Source of the DNA: Pseudoalteromonas caenipelagi
Lineage (GTDB): Bacteria > Pseudomonadota > Gammaproteobacteria > Enterobacterales > Alteromonadaceae
Length of the DNA stretch: 64,000 nt
Assembly (NCBI RefSeq): GCF_013140855.1
Contig: NZ_JABBPG010000001.1
Location: 992,001 to 1,056,000 of the forward strand
Direction of reading: 5' to 3'
Shown here: positions 18,346-28,002 of the stretch, in pieces
Position numbering within the stretch: the first letter of the stretch is position 1
Layout of the letters: each line of letters opens with the position of its first letter
Made by a program: the position numbers and the translations under genes
The notes under the pieces: generated by a model
Seen by the model: the letters and a program-made list of their open reading frames with translations, nothing else
Told to the model about the DNA's origin: nothing
Database searches by the model: none

Positions 18346-19602
18346 TTGGACGACATATCAACAAGCACCTTATTTATAATATTGGGCTTGCTTATCATGG
18401 CCTCGGGCTATTTTTCTAGCTCTGAAACGGGGATCATGTCAATAAATCGCATTCGATTGCGACACTTAGAAAAAGAAAACCACCGGGCAGCAAAACGTGT
18501 AAGTAAACTGCTACGACGCCCTGATAGGCTCATCGGCCTGATCCTCATAGGTAATAACCTCGTTAATATCGCAGCTGCGCAAGTTGCAACCATCATAGGT
18601 TTACGTTTATACGGCGATATGGGTATTGCCATCGCAACTTTTGTATTAACCCTCGTGGTGCTTATATTTGCTGAAGTGACGCCAAAAACGCTTGCCGCTT
18701 TATACCCTGAAAAAGTCGCTTTCCCTAGTTCTATTGTTTTAAAAGGGTTACTTAAGGTATTGTTTCCACTGGTTATCACAGTTAACTGGATCACCAACGG
18801 CATGCTCAAATTGTTTGGCATCTCCAGCAAACAAATTGAAGAGCATAGTTTAAGTAAAGAAGAGCTAAAAACTGTGGTGAATGAATCAAGTGCATTGCTG
18901 CCATCTAATCACCAAAACATGCTCACCTCTATTTTAGACCTCGAGCAGGTGACTGTTGAAGACATTATGATCCCGCGCAACGAGATCAATGCCATTGATA
19001 TCAACGATGACTGGAAGGATATTTCGCGTCAGCTTACTCATGCTCAACATACTCGCGTGTTATTGTACCGCGACCAAATTGACGACGCGGTTGGCTTTAT
19101 TCACTCACGTGATGCGCTACGTCTGCTTACAAAAGAGCAATTTGATAAGCCCTCTTTATTACGTGCTGTGCGCGAAATTTACTACATTCCTGAAGGCACT
19201 TCACTGAATACCCAACTGCTTAAGTTCCAACAAAGCAAAGAGCGTATTGGCTTAGTGGTAGATGAGTACGGTGATATTCAAGGTCTAGTAACACTTGAAG
19301 ACATCCTTGAAGAAGTAGTCGGTGACTTTACCACCACCCAAACACCTGCGGCCAGCGATGAAGTCAACGTTCAAAGCGATGGCTCGGTCATGGTCGATGG
19401 TGCGGCGAATATCCGTGATATTAACAAAGAAATGAATTGGGAATTACCAACCGAAGGGCCTAAAACGCTCAGCGGCCTAATTGTTGAACATCTTGAAGAT
19501 ATTCCAGATGCGCCACTTAGCTTAGTGATTGCCGACTACCAAATGGAAGTGGTAGAGCTAAAAGAAAACATGGTTAAGCTTGTTAAAGTGATTAAACGCT
19601 AA
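18346..19602 (+). CDS. corB: CNNM/CorB-type transporter with CBS domains
   Basis: A 418-residue membrane protein matching E. coli YfjD/CorB. It has a DUF21 (CNNM) membrane domain (1-190, with SGYFSSSETGIMSINRIRLRHL and LVNIAAAQVATI), two CBS domains (about 205-325, VEDIMIPRNEI and RIGLVVDEYGDIQGLVTLED) and a C-terminal CorC_HlyC domain. CNNM proteins are tied to Mg2+ transport. The start is TTG at 18346: there is a GAAAGGG site before it and the N-terminus MDDISTSTLF lines up with MEHISTTTLI of the E. coli protein. Confidence 0.9.
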   Translation: MDDISTSTLFIILGLLIMASGYFSSSETGIMSINRIRLRHLEKENHRAAKRVSKLLRRPDRLIGLILIGNNLVNIAAAQVATIIGLRLYGDMGIAIATFVLTLVVLIFAEVTPKTLAALYPEKVAFPSSIVLKGLLKVLFPLVITVNWITNGMLKLFGISSKQIEEHSLSKEELKTVVNESSALLPSNHQNMLTSILDLEQVTVEDIMIPRNEINAIDINDDWKDISRQLTHAQHTRVLLYRDQIDDAVGFIHSRDALRLLTKEQFDKPSLLRAVREIYYIPEGTSLNTQLLKFQQSKERIGLVVDEYGDIQGLVTLEDILEEVVGDFTTTQTPAASDEVNVQSDGSVMVDGAANIRDINKEMNWELPTEGPKTLSGLIVEHLEDIPDAPLSLVIADYQMEVVELKENMVKLVKVIKR

Positions 19603-19699
19603 CTTTTAACCAAGTTACAGCAAAATCCGAGCTCAGACAGCATACCCTAAATGCTTAATCCAAAACGCCATCAGGATGACAAATAGACCTATTTTGTCA

Positions 19700-19714
19700 T
19701 CCTGACGAAGGTCA
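19700..19714. repeat. Copy of a short intergenic repeat; contents of the 19603-19907 gap
   Basis: CCTGACGAAGGTCAG resembles the element at 11449-11490 and is itself a near palindrome (CTGAC/GTCAG). The remaining gap holds no small gene I can support; a possible Pho box lies near its end. Confidence 0.4.
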
Positions 19715-19833
19715 GAGTCTCATAGGCAAGAGTATGAAGCACTGCACGTTCGGTTTTTGTTTTTATTCAACTCACGCTTATTGCACCTAAAGAAATTATC
19801 ACCCCCTAACCATTCCATAAAAATGAAATAATA

Positions 19834-19851
19834 CAGTCATATAAAAGTCAC
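19834..19851 (+). promoter_or_regulatory. Possible PhoB box
   Basis: CAGTCAT (19834-19840), four bases, AAGTCAC (19845-19851) resemble the PhoB direct repeat CTGTCAT-N4-CTGTCAT (6/7 and about 5/7). It lies about 57 bp before a secreted choice-of-anchor-I gene, a type sometimes annotated as phytase- or phosphatase-like. A clear -10 at the right distance was not found, so this is tentative. Confidence 0.3.
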
Positions 19852-19907
19852 TATGCTGTGTTTGACTGTCCCCTTTTTAAAATTAATAAAAATACCAAGG
19901 GGCTCAC

Positions 19908-21782
19908 ATGTTAAACCATTCATTTAAACACTCTTTAAAATATTCTCTCATTGCACTTTCAATTACCTCCATGGTGACTGGCTGTTCACTAGATGGTGAT
20001 GATGGTAAAAATGGCGCACAAGGACCACAAGGCGTTGCTGGTGAACAAGGGCCAGCAGGTAGTAATGGCACTAATGGACAAAATGGTACGAGTGGGCAAA
20101 ACGGCGTCGACGGTCAAAATGGTAAAGACGCCAACCGACTACTTGATATTCAGCTTGTTGGAAGAGCGGTACTTAATGCACAAAGCCCCGAAGGTGCAGC
20201 CGAAATAGTGGCCTATCAAGCCTCTAAAAAATGGATTTATGCCATTAATAGCTCAGGTGAGCAAGCCGTTGTTGATATCATTCCTGCAACAACTTTTGAC
20301 AGCGCGGCGCTGGCTCGAAATAACGAAAACATTGCCACCAGCACCAACTTAAGTAGCACCTTCACCCTCAAATTGAATGATCACACCCCTGGAGATGCAA
20401 ATAGCATTGCCATTGATAGTCACAATCAACTATTGGCTGTAGCCATGGCGTCAAAAACCACTGGCGAAGCAGGTCATATCGCGTTTTATAATATCGCGGG
20501 TAACACACCGATATTTATCAAAAATGTGCAAGTTGGCTCACTACCCGACATGGTAACCTTTAGCCACGACGGTACTAAAGTGGTGGTGGCTAACGAAGGC
20601 GAACCTGCTGGCGACTATAGCGTTGACCCTGAAGGTACAATTAGTGTAATTAACATCACTAACGCCGTGGTAGCCGATACAGCTACACACATCGACTTTA
20701 AAGCATTTAACAACAAGCAAGCAGAACTTGAAGCGCAAGGCATGGTGTTTGCCAATCCTACAGGCCGTACCATCAACGGAAAACTTATCGACACCACGGT
20801 TGCCATGGATCTTGAGCCTGAGTATGTGAGCATTTCCAAAGACAACCGCTATGCCTATGTCTCTATTCAAGAAAACAATGCCATTGCGGTAGTTGATTTA
20901 AGCGATAACAGCGTAAAACTGATGGGCCTTGGATTTAAGGATTGGTCAGCGCTGACCATGGATGCTTCTGACAAAGATGGCAAAATTAATTTTAGAAAAT
21001 ACCCGGGCTTGTATGGCATGTACCAACCCGACACCATCGCTAACTTTACTTGGAAAGGTGCTAACTTTATCGTCAGTGCCAACGAAGGTGATGGCCGTGA
21101 ATACTTTTTTGATAGCAAAGATGAAGCTGAATGTACGGCAAAAGGTGGCTTAGATTACGACAAAGACGATGGTTGCCTTGCTTACGTTGACGAAAGCCGC
21201 GCTAAAAAACTCACCCTTGCAGATAACTTTGCGTATTTAAACAATGACAATGATGATATCGGCCGCTTAAAAGTGACCACAGTTAAGGGCGATATCGATA
21301 ATGATGGTCAATACGAGCAGCTCTATACCTATGGTGCCCGCTCATTCACCATTTGGGATAGCAATGGCATGGTGGTATTTGACTCTGGCGACCAAATTGA
21401 ACGTATTACCGCATCAATCCATGGTAGCGCATTTAACAACGATGAAGACACCAACGAAGGTGATACCCGCTCTGACGCCAAAGGCCCAGAACCTGAAGCG
21501 CTAGCATTGGGTAAAATAGGTGAACGCTTATTTGCATTTGTTGGCCTAGAGCGCATGGGTGGCGTAATGGTTTATGACATTACCAACCCATATGACGTGA
21601 AATTTGCTGACTACTTTTATAACCGTGGTACGGTTGAAGGCGCTGAGATCAGCGGCGATTTGGCACCTGAAGGTATGACCTTTGTTCCAGCAGAGCAAAG
21701 TGCAACAGGCAAGCCACTACTGATTATCGGTAATGAGATCTCAGGCTCAGTCGCCGTGTGGCAAATCGCGTTAAAAGACTAG
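19908..21782 (+). CDS. Choice-of-anchor-I family lipoprotein with collagen-like stalk
   Basis: A 624-residue exported lipoprotein (lipobox ITSMVTGC). Directly after the lipid-anchored cysteine comes a Gly-x-x stretch (GDDGKNGAQGPQGVAGEQG onward, about residues 29-72), a collagen-like stalk, followed by a beta-propeller-like domain with SLPDMVTFSHDGTKVVVANEGE, YVSISKDNRYAYVSIQ and GPEPEALALGKIG, as in choice-of-anchor-I proteins. Function in the family is poorly known; phytase/esterase-like roles have been suggested by fold. The stalk would hold the propeller off the membrane. A terminator hairpin follows at 21796. Confidence 0.85.
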   Translation: MLNHSFKHSLKYSLIALSITSMVTGCSLDGDDGKNGAQGPQGVAGEQGPAGSNGTNGQNGTSGQNGVDGQNGKDANRLLDIQLVGRAVLNAQSPEGAAEIVAYQASKKWIYAINSSGEQAVVDIIPATTFDSAALARNNENIATSTNLSSTFTLKLNDHTPGDANSIAIDSHNQLLAVAMASKTTGEAGHIAFYNIAGNTPIFIKNVQVGSLPDMVTFSHDGTKVVVANEGEPAGDYSVDPEGTISVINITNAVVADTATHIDFKAFNNKQAELEAQGMVFANPTGRTINGKLIDTTVAMDLEPEYVSISKDNRYAYVSIQENNAIAVVDLSDNSVKLMGLGFKDWSALTMDASDKDGKINFRKYPGLYGMYQPDTIANFTWKGANFIVSANEGDGREYFFDSKDEAECTAKGGLDYDKDDGCLAYVDESRAKKLTLADNFAYLNNDNDDIGRLKVTTVKGDIDNDGQYEQLYTYGARSFTIWDSNGMVVFDSGDQIERITASIHGSAFNNDEDTNEGDTRSDAKGPEPEALALGKIGERLFAFVGLERMGGVMVYDITNPYDVKFADYFYNRGTVEGAEISGDLAPEGMTFVPAEQSATGKPLLIIGNEISGSVAVWQIALKD

Positions 21783-21795
21783 GTGCAAAAGACTA

Positions 21796-21832
21796 GCAAC
21801 AAGAGGCGCACAGTTAGTACACCTCTTGTTGC
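21796..21832 (+). terminator. Hairpin after the choice-of-anchor-I gene
   Basis: GCAACAAGAGG (21796-21806) and CCTCTTGTTGC (21822-21832) form an 11-bp stem with a 15-nt loop. No T-run follows, so termination is inferred from position. Confidence 0.5.
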
Positions 21833-22042
21833 ACAAAGTAAGCAAAGCCCCTTTAGCGAAGGTCATAGGCTAACTATATCTAGTACCGCTAATCGGCAGC
21901 TTAACCAACATAACCCCCGAAACGTAGATAAGCCACAGCGCCACCTAACTTTACTCAAATAAAGCCAACACCCATTGGACATGAAATGGGTACAAAGATA
22001 GACTAATCGTGCCACTTCAGGCAAAACAAAAAGGATCTTTTT

Positions 22043-24430
22043 ATGAATAAATATTTATGTACTCTTATGTCTTCCATACTTGTACTTGGAACAACTCACT
22101 CTCAAGCTAGCTCTGGTAATGCTCCACTTGGACATCTCTCAGCAATAATGCAACAAGCCCATAATAATGGTTCGGTACGAGTTATCGTGAAGTTTGGGGA
22201 AGACACTAAAAATGGTTTAAGTTTTACAAGTGCATTTAGTAACCAGCTAAATATGATACAAAGTAACATAGGTATCAATGCGGTCAGATCTATTCCTTCT
22301 TTTAACGCAGCCGTGTATGAAGCAACCGCCGTGCAATTAGATGCACTAATAAACTCTGGCTATATTACCAAAATACAAGAAGATACGCCTGTACCACCAA
22401 CACTTAATGAATCTATAGAACATATAGGTGCTAGTGTCGTTCATAATGCTCACTATACAGGTAGAGGTCAAGCAATCGCTATTTTAGATACAGGCGTAGA
22501 ATCTTGGCACCCTTTTTATGCAAATCGCGTCGTAGAAGAAGCCTGTTTCTCATCCAACTATTCCGGTCATTCTGCAACAACTCTTTGTCCAAATGGTAGA
22601 ACTCAACAATTTGGTCAAGGAGCTGCAGCTGATTGCTCAGCGACGGGTATTACTGGTTGCGATCATGGAACTCATGTAGCCGGTATTGCAGCAGGTAGTA
22701 ACGCAGGTATGCAAGGTGTGGCACCCGAAGCAAACATTGTTGCTGTACAAGTATTTTCCCGTTTTGGCGCTAATTATAGCGCATGTGGCGGTAGAGAATG
22801 CGTTTTATCATACTCTTCGGATCAGTTGGCAGCACTTGAGTGGGTACTCAATAATGCTCAAACCAACAATATCGCCGCTATAAACATTAGTATAGGTGGT
22901 GGCCAGTATTCCAGTGCCTGTAACACAGACATTAGAGCTGACGCCGTAAATTCGCTCAGAGAAAAAGGGATCTTAACCGTTATTGCAGCAGGTAATGATG
23001 GCTATTCAGATAGTGTTAACGGACCTGGGTGCATACCAAGTGCAATAACTGTAGGAAGTACCAATGACAATAACGATACGATCAATGGATACTCAAACAG
23101 CTCTTCTTTAGTTGATATCTTTGCTCCTGGCAGGTCAATTTTGTCATCTGTAACTGGTGGTCGATACGCTGTTAAGTCGGGCACTTCGATGGCAACTCCG
23201 CATGTTGCAGGGGCTATTGCTGTGCTTAAGTCTATCCGTCCAACACTGACAGCCAACCAAATTGAAAATGCCTTAGAGCTTCAAGGGCGGAAAATCATTG
23301 ATGGTAGAAATAACCTACAATTTCCGAGACTAGATTTATTTTCTTCTGCGGCAGCTATGGAAAGCTCCATTAAGCTGGCTAAGCCCTCTGGATTATCTAC
23401 GCATATCAATAATCGTACATCTCTTACATTGAAGTGGGATCCTGTGCAAGGTGCTGAAGAATATTACATATCTTCACGCTATAACCAGCAAAACTGGTCC
23501 GGCTTTACCAAATCGGTTACTTCAAATTCTTACACACAACACAATCTCACTCCAGGCAACTATCAATATAGAGTTAGAGCCTGTCGGTTAAATAGATGCT
23601 CTGTTACATCTAATGAATCACAAATCACTTATATCACACCACCTACACCCAACACCCCAAATGCACCAACAGCAAAAGTTACAGGCAATAATATAACGGT
23701 AAACTGGAATGCCGTTAATAACGCTAACAACTACTTACTTGCAATCAAATATAATGACAACGATTGGACCGACTTTAAATATACAGCACAACAGCCATCT
23801 ATTTCCTGGAGTGACCTACCTGCAGGTGCGAGAGCTTATAAAGTAAAAGCATGTTATGACCAAGTTTGTTCAAATGCATCTGCGAGCTCCAAACTTGTGA
23901 TAATAGCGCCAGATGTGCCTTCAACACCTAGCGCACGTGTTTCTAACTCGTCTATCACGCTGCAATGGCCTGCTGTTTTCTTTGCTAATAACTATCAGAT
24001 CGCTATCAAGTACAATAGCAACGATTGGACAACTTACCGCTTTACGAGTAATACCAACTCAATAACATGGCAAAACCTCCCTGCGGGCACTCGCTCTTAC
24101 AAGGTGAAAGCATGTTACAATGATCACTGCTCTGCTGCATCTACGGTATCAAACTCAACATTCATTAGCTTAGCAACGCCTAGTACACCTGTCGCAACCC
24201 TAATAGGTAATACCATTACGGTTGATTGGTCAGATGTGACGGGAGCAGACTCATATGCAGTCTCTATTAAGTACAACTCGAATAACTGGACAGATTACAA
24301 GTATACCACTTCTAATTCTTCCATTTCTTGGTCTAACTTGAACTCAGGCACAAGACAATACCGTGTCAAAGCTTGTTTGGAAAGCGTATGTTATGGTGCA
24401 TCTGCTAGCTCTAATAGCGTGACAAACTAA
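22043..24430 (+). CDS. Secreted subtilisin-like (S8) protease with four FN3-like modules
   Basis: A 795-residue exported protease. Signal peptide 1-22, an I9-type propeptide about 44-118 (VRVIVKFGEDT), then the S8 domain with Asp149 (ILDTG), His208 (CDHGTHVAG), Asn318 (AAGN) and Ser382 (SGTSMATPH), all intact. Four homologous modules of about 88 residues follow (about 446-795), each with a NW/DW strand, a KVKAC or RVRAC strand and a C-x4-C pair that probably forms a disulfide. The modules likely bind substrate or the surface. Cysteine pairs in the catalytic domain suggest folding outside the cell. An AAGGAT site precedes the ATG. Confidence 0.93.
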   Translation: MNKYLCTLMSSILVLGTTHSQASSGNAPLGHLSAIMQQAHNNGSVRVIVKFGEDTKNGLSFTSAFSNQLNMIQSNIGINAVRSIPSFNAAVYEATAVQLDALINSGYITKIQEDTPVPPTLNESIEHIGASVVHNAHYTGRGQAIAILDTGVESWHPFYANRVVEEACFSSNYSGHSATTLCPNGRTQQFGQGAAADCSATGITGCDHGTHVAGIAAGSNAGMQGVAPEANIVAVQVFSRFGANYSACGGRECVLSYSSDQLAALEWVLNNAQTNNIAAINISIGGGQYSSACNTDIRADAVNSLREKGILTVIAAGNDGYSDSVNGPGCIPSAITVGSTNDNNDTINGYSNSSSLVDIFAPGRSILSSVTGGRYAVKSGTSMATPHVAGAIAVLKSIRPTLTANQIENALELQGRKIIDGRNNLQFPRLDLFSSAAAMESSIKLAKPSGLSTHINNRTSLTLKWDPVQGAEEYYISSRYNQQNWSGFTKSVTSNSYTQHNLTPGNYQYRVRACRLNRCSVTSNESQITYITPPTPNTPNAPTAKVTGNNITVNWNAVNNANNYLLAIKYNDNDWTDFKYTAQQPSISWSDLPAGARAYKVKACYDQVCSNASASSKLVIIAPDVPSTPSARVSNSSITLQWPAVFFANNYQIAIKYNSNDWTTYRFTSNTNSITWQNLPAGTRSYKVKACYNDHCSAASTVSNSTFISLATPSTPVATLIGNTITVDWSDVTGADSYAVSIKYNSNNWTDYKYTTSNSSISWSNLNSGTRQYRVKACLESVCYGASASSNSVTN

Positions 24431-24442
24431 CATGATATTTTG

Positions 24443-24524
24443 ACTGAGTTAGATTGATAGTCTAACTCAGTAGCAACAACGCTTATCTAGCAAAAGTGCA
24501 TCACACTAGTGAGTGCACTTTTTT
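24443..24524 (+). terminator. Two successive terminators after the protease gene
   Basis: First hairpin: ACTGAGTTAGA (24443-24453) with TCTAACTCAGT (24461-24471). Second: AAAAGTGCATCAC (24492-24504) pairs with GTGA-G-TGCACTTTT ending at 24522, one bulged G, and runs into six T (24519-24524). The second is a convincing intrinsic terminator. Confidence 0.8.
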
Positions 24525-24710
24525 AATGTGAGGTGAAATGTCAAATTAACCGTTGCCAAGCGGCTCACCTCAAACGTCGGGCGCCTTTGGTTTATCTAAC
24601 AAAAGAGCCTAGATAATCGAAAACCTAGCCACTTTTTATCCCAAGCATTTGCGGCTTACCTGCAATTTACCGTACACTCGATAATTATTTTTCAACTCGC
24701 CGAGGCGTAC

Positions 24711-25406
24711 GTGTCATCAACCAATAACAAACCATCTGGTTTTTTTAGCCAGCTTCTTTTTAACATTATTATTCCCGTTGTTATTTTAACGCGTTTCTCT
24801 GGTGAGGCGCATTTAGGGCCAACGTTGGGCGTAATTGTTGCCCTGTTATTTCCGCTTGGGTTTGGCCTGTGGGAGCGTAAAAAAACAGGTAAATTCAACT
24901 TTCTATCAGCACTTGGATTTGTATCTGTATTACTCACAGGTGGGATTAGCTTGCTTGAATTGGACGCCAAATACATTGCGATTAAAGAGGCTGCCATTCC
25001 GGGCTTAATCGGTGTTGCCGTGATTGTGAGCCAATACACCAAATATCCACTGCTTAAAACCATGCTATTTAACGAAAGCGTGATGGATATTAAAAAGATT
25101 GAACAGGCACTGGAGCAAAAAGGTAACCGCGAAAAGCTCCCCAAAATACAAGTGATCGCGTCTAATATTCTTGCAGGCTCGTTCTTTTTATCTTCTGTGC
25201 TTAACTATGTACTGGCGAAAATGATTGTTGTTAGCCCTGCGGGCACTGAGGCATATAACAACGAGCTAGGTCGCATGACCGCGTTAAGTTACCCAGTGAT
25301 TGTACTGCCTACCATGGTGTTATTTTTTGCCGCGCTTTTTTACCTATTTTCGTCTTTGAAAAAACTGACGGGATTAAAGGTCGAAGAGATGTTGATAGAA
25401 CAATAG
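24711..25406 (+). CDS. VC0807-family membrane protein
   Basis: A 231-residue polytopic inner-membrane protein of the VC0807 family, recognised by the FSGEAHLGPTLGVIVALLFP and FGLWERKKTGKFNFLSALG stretches. About five or six helices. The start is GTG at 24711 with a GAGG site 6 bp upstream. No function is established for the family. Confidence 0.78.
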   Translation: MSSTNNKPSGFFSQLLFNIIIPVVILTRFSGEAHLGPTLGVIVALLFPLGFGLWERKKTGKFNFLSALGFVSVLLTGGISLLELDAKYIAIKEAAIPGLIGVAVIVSQYTKYPLLKTMLFNESVMDIKKIEQALEQKGNREKLPKIQVIASNILAGSFFLSSVLNYVLAKMIVVSPAGTEAYNNELGRMTALSYPVIVLPTMVLFFAALFYLFSSLKKLTGLKVEEMLIEQ

Positions 25407-25471
25407 AGCACATACTCAGCTGCTCAACGCACGCTTGAGCAGCTAACACTTTGCAACGCTTAAATTTAAAC

Positions 25472-26359
25472 TCATAAACTACTTTCATCCAGCCTGAGTA
25501 AATCAAGCACCGCATCTGAGTGATGCTTTTTAGGTAGCGATATTGCGTAAAAGTGTTCATAAGCATTTGGCAGCACTTGATACTCTTCTAACAGCCCATT
25601 TTTTAGCTCATCTAATACCACCAACGGCGGTAACACCGCGCAAGCACCGCTGTCTCGGCTGAGCAATCGTAACATCGCCATATCGTCAGCTTCTGCGAGT
25701 ATGGTCGCTTTATATTGATTAACTGCACAAATAGAATCAAAAGCCGAGCGTACCTCAGTATTGGTCGCGGGCAACACCCAGTTAATATTGTCATACCCTA
25801 ATGGAAATGCAGTATCAGGCTTTTGCCCTGCAGGGCCTACAATAGAAATCGCTTGGCGACGCAATAGCTGATGCTGCCACGCTTGTTGATTATTATCATT
25901 ACCAACCATGCGATTAGTGAGCACAAAATCAAATTCATGGTTAACTAACCCATCAAGCAAGTTGACTAAGCCCCTACTCGAGAGCTTAATTTGCACATTT
26001 TGTTTGGCAAGTAACGGCGCAATAAAGCCTTCAACAAAGTTACGTGATAAATGGGTCAAAACCCCTATCGAAATAGACTGCTTAGTCGTAACAACGCCAA
26101 ATTTAAGCACCTGCTCAAGTTCATCGCCGGTGCTAAAAATATCTTGTGCATACTTTAATACCCGCTGACCTGCATCAGTTAGGCGCAAGGTGCGCCCTAC
26201 TCTATCAAACAACTTTACGCCGTAACGCTGCTCTAACGCACGAATTTGTGTAGATAACGCTGATTGCGATAAATGCAGTTCTTTGGCCACTTGCGTTAAG
26301 TTTCCAACCACGGCAACACGCCAAAAATAGTACAAGTGATGATAATTGAGTCTGCTCAT
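25472..26359 (-). CDS. LysR-family regulator (NhaR-like), divergent from dabBA
   Basis: A 295-residue LysR protein: winged HTH 5-65 (NLTQVAKELHLSQSALSTQI), then a substrate-binding domain 90-290. The N-terminus MSRLNYHHLYYFWRVAVVGN is close to the NhaR subgroup. It is transcribed away from dabB-dabA, and an 25-bp inverted repeat lies directly before its start codon, the standard arrangement for a LysR protein that controls both itself and the neighbouring operon. Regulation of carbon uptake by it is an inference from position. Confidence 0.88.
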   Translation of the reverse strand: MSRLNYHHLYYFWRVAVVGNLTQVAKELHLSQSALSTQIRALEQRYGVKLFDRVGRTLRLTDAGQRVLKYAQDIFSTGDELEQVLKFGVVTTKQSISIGVLTHLSRNFVEGFIAPLLAKQNVQIKLSSRGLVNLLDGLVNHEFDFVLTNRMVGNDNNQQAWQHQLLRRQAISIVGPAGQKPDTAFPLGYDNINWVLPATNTEVRSAFDSICAVNQYKATILAEADDMAMLRLLSRDSGACAVLPPLVVLDELKNGLLEEYQVLPNAYEHFYAISLPKKHHSDAVLDLLRLDESSL

Positions 26360-26384
26360 AACCGTTCTCTTATATAGAACGGTT
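26360..26384. promoter_or_regulatory. Perfect inverted repeat, probable LysR operator
   Basis: AACCGTTCT (26360-26368) and AGAACGGTT (26376-26384) are exact inverted copies separated by 7 bp. The site touches the LysR start codon and lies about 72 bp before dabB, within the only gap between the divergent genes. The size and AT spacer fit a LysR recognition site. Confidence 0.75.
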
Positions 26385-26456
26385 AATTAAAATATATGTA
26401 TTTTATTTTATCAAGTGTCTTCAAGCACAATGTATAAAATATAAATGGAGGTCACC

Positions 26457-27989
26457 ATGCTTGAGTATGTTGTTTTTGCGTTATTGTTATTGGTTCCCTT
26501 AGCACCTGCCGTTATTGGGTTTTGGGCTGGCTGGACAGTTCGAAAAGAAGCACTGATTGCCCAGAAGGCGTTGTTTGGTTTGCAGCTTAGTATCGGCAGT
26601 TTTACAACTCTGGCGCTGCTTTATGCGGTTTTATCTCCCACGGTAACGCTAGAACAGGCACGGTTGACACCATTAACTTGGGTGATTGTCACTTTGGTGC
26701 TGGGCATAGGCTGGGTTGTAACTCGGTTTAGCCGTCAATACATGGTGGGAGAACCTCGCCTTGGCTATTACTACCGCTGGTTGCTATTTACGCTATCTGC
26801 GGTACTTATTACTGTATTGGCAAACAACTTACTGTTACTGCTGTTTGGTTGGATAATGATCAGCCTATCGCTGCATCGTTTACTGGTGTTTTACCCTACT
26901 CGCGCCCGCACACTGCTAGCTGCGCACAAAAAATTCATCATTGCCAGAGCCAGTGAGCTGAGCTTAGCAATCGCCTGTTGGCTTATTTATGAACAGGCAG
27001 GCACAGCAAATATTTCAGTTATCTTGGAAATGGTGAGCAGTGGCCAGCTGACCTCATCTAGCGACCTAACTTTGGCCGCCTGCTTTATCGCATTAACAGC
27101 CGTGCTCAAATGTGCGCAACTTCCAGTGCACGGTTGGCTAATTCAAGTGGTGGATGCACCTACACCTGTCAGTGCTCTGCTACATGCTGGCGTGATCAAT
27201 TTAGGTGGCTTCTTGTTAATTTCGTTTGCGCCCATTATGCAACTCAGCTCATTGGCAAATAACCTGTTACTTGCTTTGGCAGGTATAAGCTTGCTATTAA
27301 GCGCACTGATCATGCAAACGCGCGTGAGTGTAAAAGTTAAACTTGCTTGGTCTACCAGCGCACAAATGGCCTTTATGTTGATTGAATGTGCGTTAGGTTT
27401 CTACGAGCTCGCGCTGCTACATTTAATCGCTCACTCACTGTACAAAGCGCATGCATTTTTGTTCGCCGGTAGCACAGTACAACAGTATCAAAATGTGCTA
27501 CTGGCTAAGTCCTCTAGTCACTCACGCCTAAGACTCGTATTTAGCGTAGTCATATGCACCTTATTGATAGTCAGTGCTTCAACACTGGTACACAGTGCAC
27601 TTTCATTGTGGCTTTTATTAGGGGTTGGTCTGAGCTTTCATTTATACGGCCAAGCACACTCTATTAAAAATCAACTGGCGGCGTTAATGAGCGCGATATT
27701 TATGATAGCTCTTATAGTAACGTGGAAGTCATTTGCTAGCAGCTGGTTCAACTTACCACACGCTGGCAGCGTCAATATCTGGGCCGATCTATATCTCATT
27801 AGTATCGTAATACTGCTGCTGATTTGTGCCAATCAACTACATAAAAAGCAATCTAGTGGCATAACGTCTCGTTTTCAAAATGCATTTTTTGCGGGCCTAT
27901 ACCTAGACGAATGGTTAACCCGACTTACGCAGCGAGTGTGGCCGACTAAATTGAGCTCTGCGCACCTTAACTACAACAACCGTAATTAA
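26457..27989 (+). CDS. dabB: Inorganic-carbon transporter membrane subunit DabB (NuoL-like)
   Basis: A ~510-residue polytopic protein of the proton-conducting NuoL/ND5 family, with the conserved TPVSALLHAGVINLGGFLL and KCAQLPVHGWLIQVVDAPTP segments. Paired with a DUF2309 gene it matches DabB, the membrane half of the DAB complex that traps CO2 as bicarbonate using the proton gradient. I place the start at ATG 26457 because GGAGG lies 6 bp before it; an ATG 12 bp upstream overlaps that site. dabA follows after 13 bp. Confidence 0.88.
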   Translation: MLEYVVFALLLLVPLAPAVIGFWAGWTVRKEALIAQKALFGLQLSIGSFTTLALLYAVLSPTVTLEQARLTPLTWVIVTLVLGIGWVVTRFSRQYMVGEPRLGYYYRWLLFTLSAVLITVLANNLLLLLFGWIMISLSLHRLLVFYPTRARTLLAAHKKFIIARASELSLAIACWLIYEQAGTANISVILEMVSSGQLTSSSDLTLAACFIALTAVLKCAQLPVHGWLIQVVDAPTPVSALLHAGVINLGGFLLISFAPIMQLSSLANNLLLALAGISLLLSALIMQTRVSVKVKLAWSTSAQMAFMLIECALGFYELALLHLIAHSLYKAHAFLFAGSTVQQYQNVLLAKSSSHSRLRLVFSVVICTLLIVSASTLVHSALSLWLLLGVGLSFHLYGQAHSIKNQLAALMSAIFMIALIVTWKSFASSWFNLPHAGSVNIWADLYLISIVILLLICANQLHKKQSSGITSRFQNAFFAGLYLDEWLTRLTQRVWPTKLSSAHLNYNNRN

Positions 27990-28002
27990 TAAGGAGCTAG
28001 CC

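Noticed and set aside
18408..18830. 140-codon minus-strand ORF over the CorB gene
   Set aside because: Antisense shadow of the DUF21 membrane domain.
24692..25144. 150-codon minus-strand ORF over the VC0807 gene
   Set aside because: Covers the real gene in reverse; the forward protein matches a known family.
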